7,291 nucleotides of DNA, taken from positions 1-7,291 of the forward strand of contig CAJZFM010000102.1 of NCBI GenBank assembly GCA_915070235.1. The letters are read 5' to 3'. A model generated the notes under the pieces. The model was given only the letters and a program-made list of their open reading frames with translations. It did no database searches and was not told the origin of the DNA. The DNA is from an uncultured Capnocytophaga sp. Lineage in GTDB: Bacteria > Bacteroidota > Bacteroidia > Flavobacteriales > Flavobacteriaceae. The position numbers were made by a program, and so were the translations under genes. Of this stretch, positions 5,641 to 7,291 are shown one piece after another. Numbering within the stretch: the first letter of the stretch is position 1; every line of letters starts with the position of its first letter.

Positions 5641-7170
5641 TTATTGTACTCCAAGAGCTGCAAGTTGTGCCTTTACATAGTTAAGCTCAGCTGTTTTAGC
5701 AGCTACAATAGCTTCTTGTGCTTCAATTACAGCAGCAGCTTTTTCAATATCTCTTGTGTTATTAGTAACATTAGTTTCCTTTAATGTTTCTTGAGCCTTC
5801 TTAAGCTCATTGAGACTATTTTTAAGACTTGTCAATTCATCTTTTAGGGCTTTTACAGCATCTTCTTTAGAAGTAGAAGTAGCTACTGCACGAAGTGCGC
5901 TAGCTTGGGCATATAAAAGGGTAGTTTTATCTAATACTTTTTGCCATGCAGCATATTTATCTGCAAGTCCTGCAAGTGCATTGTTATAAGCACCAATAGC
6001 ATCATTGGCTGCTGTAAAGTTAGCAGCAGCAGCTAATACATCATAAGCTGCTCTTAGTTTTTGTGCTCCTTCTGAATTTCTAGCACGTAATGCAGTTTGG
6101 GTTGTTAAAGTTTCTTGAGCATCGTCAAAAGCACGTAAAGCAGACTCATAATTCGCACGTAGAGTAGCATTGGTACGATCTGCATTATAAGCTGTAAGAG
6201 CAGAAGAGAGTGCTGCCTGAGCTGTAGTTACAGCAGTAGCATAAGATGCTATTTGAGCTTCTGTAGGAGTTATATTTGCTTCAGCAGAAACTACTCGTGC
6301 CAATAGTGTATTAAGGTTGTGTGCTTGTAAAGATTTCTTAGCAGTTAGGTCTGTATAAGTATAACCATCACTTACAGGTTTTACAGCATCATTATCAGTT
6401 GCTACAGGAATTGTTCTAGCTGCCAATGAAGCTACTGACTGATTTCTATAGTTTAGGTTAGAACCATCAGAACTAAAATTTTTAACAAATTCAGCTACAT
6501 TAGGGTCTGTAACGCGTTCAAAGACACTATTCTCTCCCTTATACAATTTTTTGAACAAGTCTGTAGCTACCAAAGCATCAGTAAGCGCCTTTACTACAGG
6601 GGCTTTAGCCTCTTTGTAAGCATTTTCTGCAGCATCTGCTTTAGTATTTTCTGCCTCTGCTTCATTTTGTTTAGCATTATATTCTTTAAGAGCTGCAGCT
6701 ACATCAGCAAAATCAACTGCTTCAAGAGCTGTTATTTCGTGTTCTTTAGCAGCAACTTGACGATTTTTCTGTTCAACATTGCGATCTAACTTTTCTTGAG
6801 CTAAATCTACTTGTGCTTGTAGCAATTCCTTTTTAGCAGTTTCAGTAGTCTTAATAGCTTCTTGAGTCTTGATTTCTTTTTTTGCATCAGCTATTTCCTT
6901 TAGAATTGCTGACTGGCGTGCTGCAAGTTCTTGAATACGTTTTTGCTTTGCTTCTAATTGAGCAAACTCTACAGAACCATTTGCAAGCTCTTGTTTTTTC
7001 TTTTCAAGCTCAGCCAAGGCTTTTTCTTCAGCAAGTTTTTCTGCTTCGCGAGTTTCTTTAGCTGTACGAAGATTTTTTGTGCTTTCGAGTTCTTCATCCT
7101 TTACGCAGGAAGTAAGAAGAAATGCCCCAGAGAGAAGGAGCACACTAAGTGATGTGATTTTTTTTCTCAT
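5641..7170 (-). CDS. Large coiled-coil lipoprotein, probably surface exposed (509 aa)
   Basis: A lipoprotein signal peptide is clear: MRKK, a hydrophobic stretch, then the lipobox LTSC with C22 as the lipidated residue and the only cysteine seen. The residues after it, VKDEE, fit the K-(D/E)2 lipoprotein export signal described in Capnocytophaga, which sends lipoproteins to the cell surface. The mature protein is mostly alpha-helical and rich in A, E, K, L and Q: a long charged coiled coil (about 33-190), a less helical middle with more T, Y, D and N (about 200-295), alanine-rich helices (about 300-430), and a last heptad-like segment (about 433-509). No enzymatic motif was recognised. An elongated adhesin, spacer or cell-wall-spanning strut are all possible. 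It is followed by the barrel gene on the same strand. The ATG follows an A-rich CCTAAAAAAG leader. Confidence 0.85.
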   Translation of the reverse strand: MRKKITSLSVLLLSGAFLLTSCVKDEELESTKNLRTAKETREAEKLAEEKALAELEKKKQELANGSVEFAQLEAKQKRIQELAARQSAILKEIADAKKEIKTQEAIKTTETAKKELLQAQVDLAQEKLDRNVEQKNRQVAAKEHEITALEAVDFADVAAALKEYNAKQNEAEAENTKADAAENAYKEAKAPVVKALTDALVATDLFKKLYKGENSVFERVTDPNVAEFVKNFSSDGSNLNYRNQSVASLAARTIPVATDNDAVKPVSDGYTYTDLTAKKSLQAHNLNTLLARVVSAEANITPTEAQIASYATAVTTAQAALSSALTAYNADRTNATLRANYESALRAFDDAQETLTTQTALRARNSEGAQKLRAAYDVLAAAANFTAANDAIGAYNNALAGLADKYAAWQKVLDKTTLLYAQASALRAVATSTSKEDAVKALKDELTSLKNSLNELKKAQETLKETNVTNNTRDIEKAAAVIEAQEAIVAAKTAELNYVKAQLAALGVQ

Positions 7171-7225
7171 CTTTTTTAGGATTTAAATATTAATTATTAA
7201 ACGATTATATACAACATTATGAAAC

Positions 7226-7244
7226 TACATGATTTTTTCATGTA
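7226..7244 (-). other. Hairpin near the 5' end of the lipoprotein mRNA
   Basis: TACATGA (7226-7232) and TCATGTA (7238-7244) form a 7-bp stem with a 5-nt T/A loop. It would lie about 6 nt after the expected transcription start and about 55 nt before the ATG. A 5' stem of this kind can protect abundant mRNAs; there is no direct evidence for that here. Confidence 0.45.
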
Positions 7245-7256
7245 ACTTTACGAGAG

Positions 7257-7287
7257 CAAATTTATAAATTATATTTGAAAAAACAAA
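7257..7287 (-). promoter_or_regulatory. Promoter of the lipoprotein gene (TTTG-N19-TAAATTTG)
   Basis: On the minus strand, TTTG (7284-7287) is followed after 19 nt by TAAATTTG (7257-7264), an exact match to the Bacteroidota two-part promoter with correct spacing. It is the best promoter in the window. The leader would be about 80 nt and A/T-rich with a small hairpin. Confidence 0.75.
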
Positions 7288-7291
7288 AATT

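Noticed and set aside
6958..7152. Plus-strand open frame rich in Phe and Lys
   Set aside because: It is the complement of the lipoprotein coiled coil and signal region; the runs of Phe and Leu are the reverse of Lys/Glu codons.

Overview
The window looks like chromosomal DNA of a member of the Bacteroidota, most likely a Flavobacteriia/Capnocytophaga-type organism. The reasons are a type III glutamine synthetase (GlnN), promoters of the TAnnTTTG type, A-rich leaders in place of Shine-Dalgarno sites, and a lipoprotein whose residues after the lipobox cysteine (VKDEE) fit the Capnocytophaga surface-export signal. The genus is an inference.

Layout from left to right. A small roadblock/LC7-like protein (90-503, minus) is divergent from glnN (704-2884, plus), with a 200-bp spacer that holds a perfect 16-bp palindrome and a consensus glnN promoter. 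nadK (2952-3833, plus) follows glnN in the same direction, and the gap is almost filled by a 7-bp repeat array. nadK converges, with only 3 bp between stop codons, on a minus-strand pair that resembles a type II toxin-antitoxin module: an unfamiliar 104-residue protein (4271-4585) overlapping a PIN-domain protein (3837-4274) by ATGA. A 178-bp spacer full of 7-bp repeats separates this from a second minus-strand pair: a large coiled-coil lipoprotein (5641-7170) and, downstream of it, a small outer-membrane beta-barrel protein (4764-5537).

The housekeeping part (glnN, nadK) covers ammonium assimilation and NADP supply, which are linked in general terms because glutamate synthesis consumes NADPH. 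The right-hand half is accessory: a TA-like module and a cell-envelope pair.

The most striking structure is not a gene. Four of the five longer non-coding gaps, plus the left edge, carry degenerate tandem repeats with a strict 7-bp period but different words in each place. Several are arranged as inverted arms that can fold. Almost every unit contains TAA, TGA or TAG on one strand, so three consecutive units close all three reading frames. One array (4656-4746, 13 units in phase) forms a 26-position hairpin in which two variant units pair with compensating changes. A second RNA-like structure lies between the lipoprotein and the barrel gene: two GAAAGTGG segments and two CACTTTC segments that can pair in mutually exclusive ways. 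No tRNA, rRNA, CRISPR array or insertion sequence was seen.
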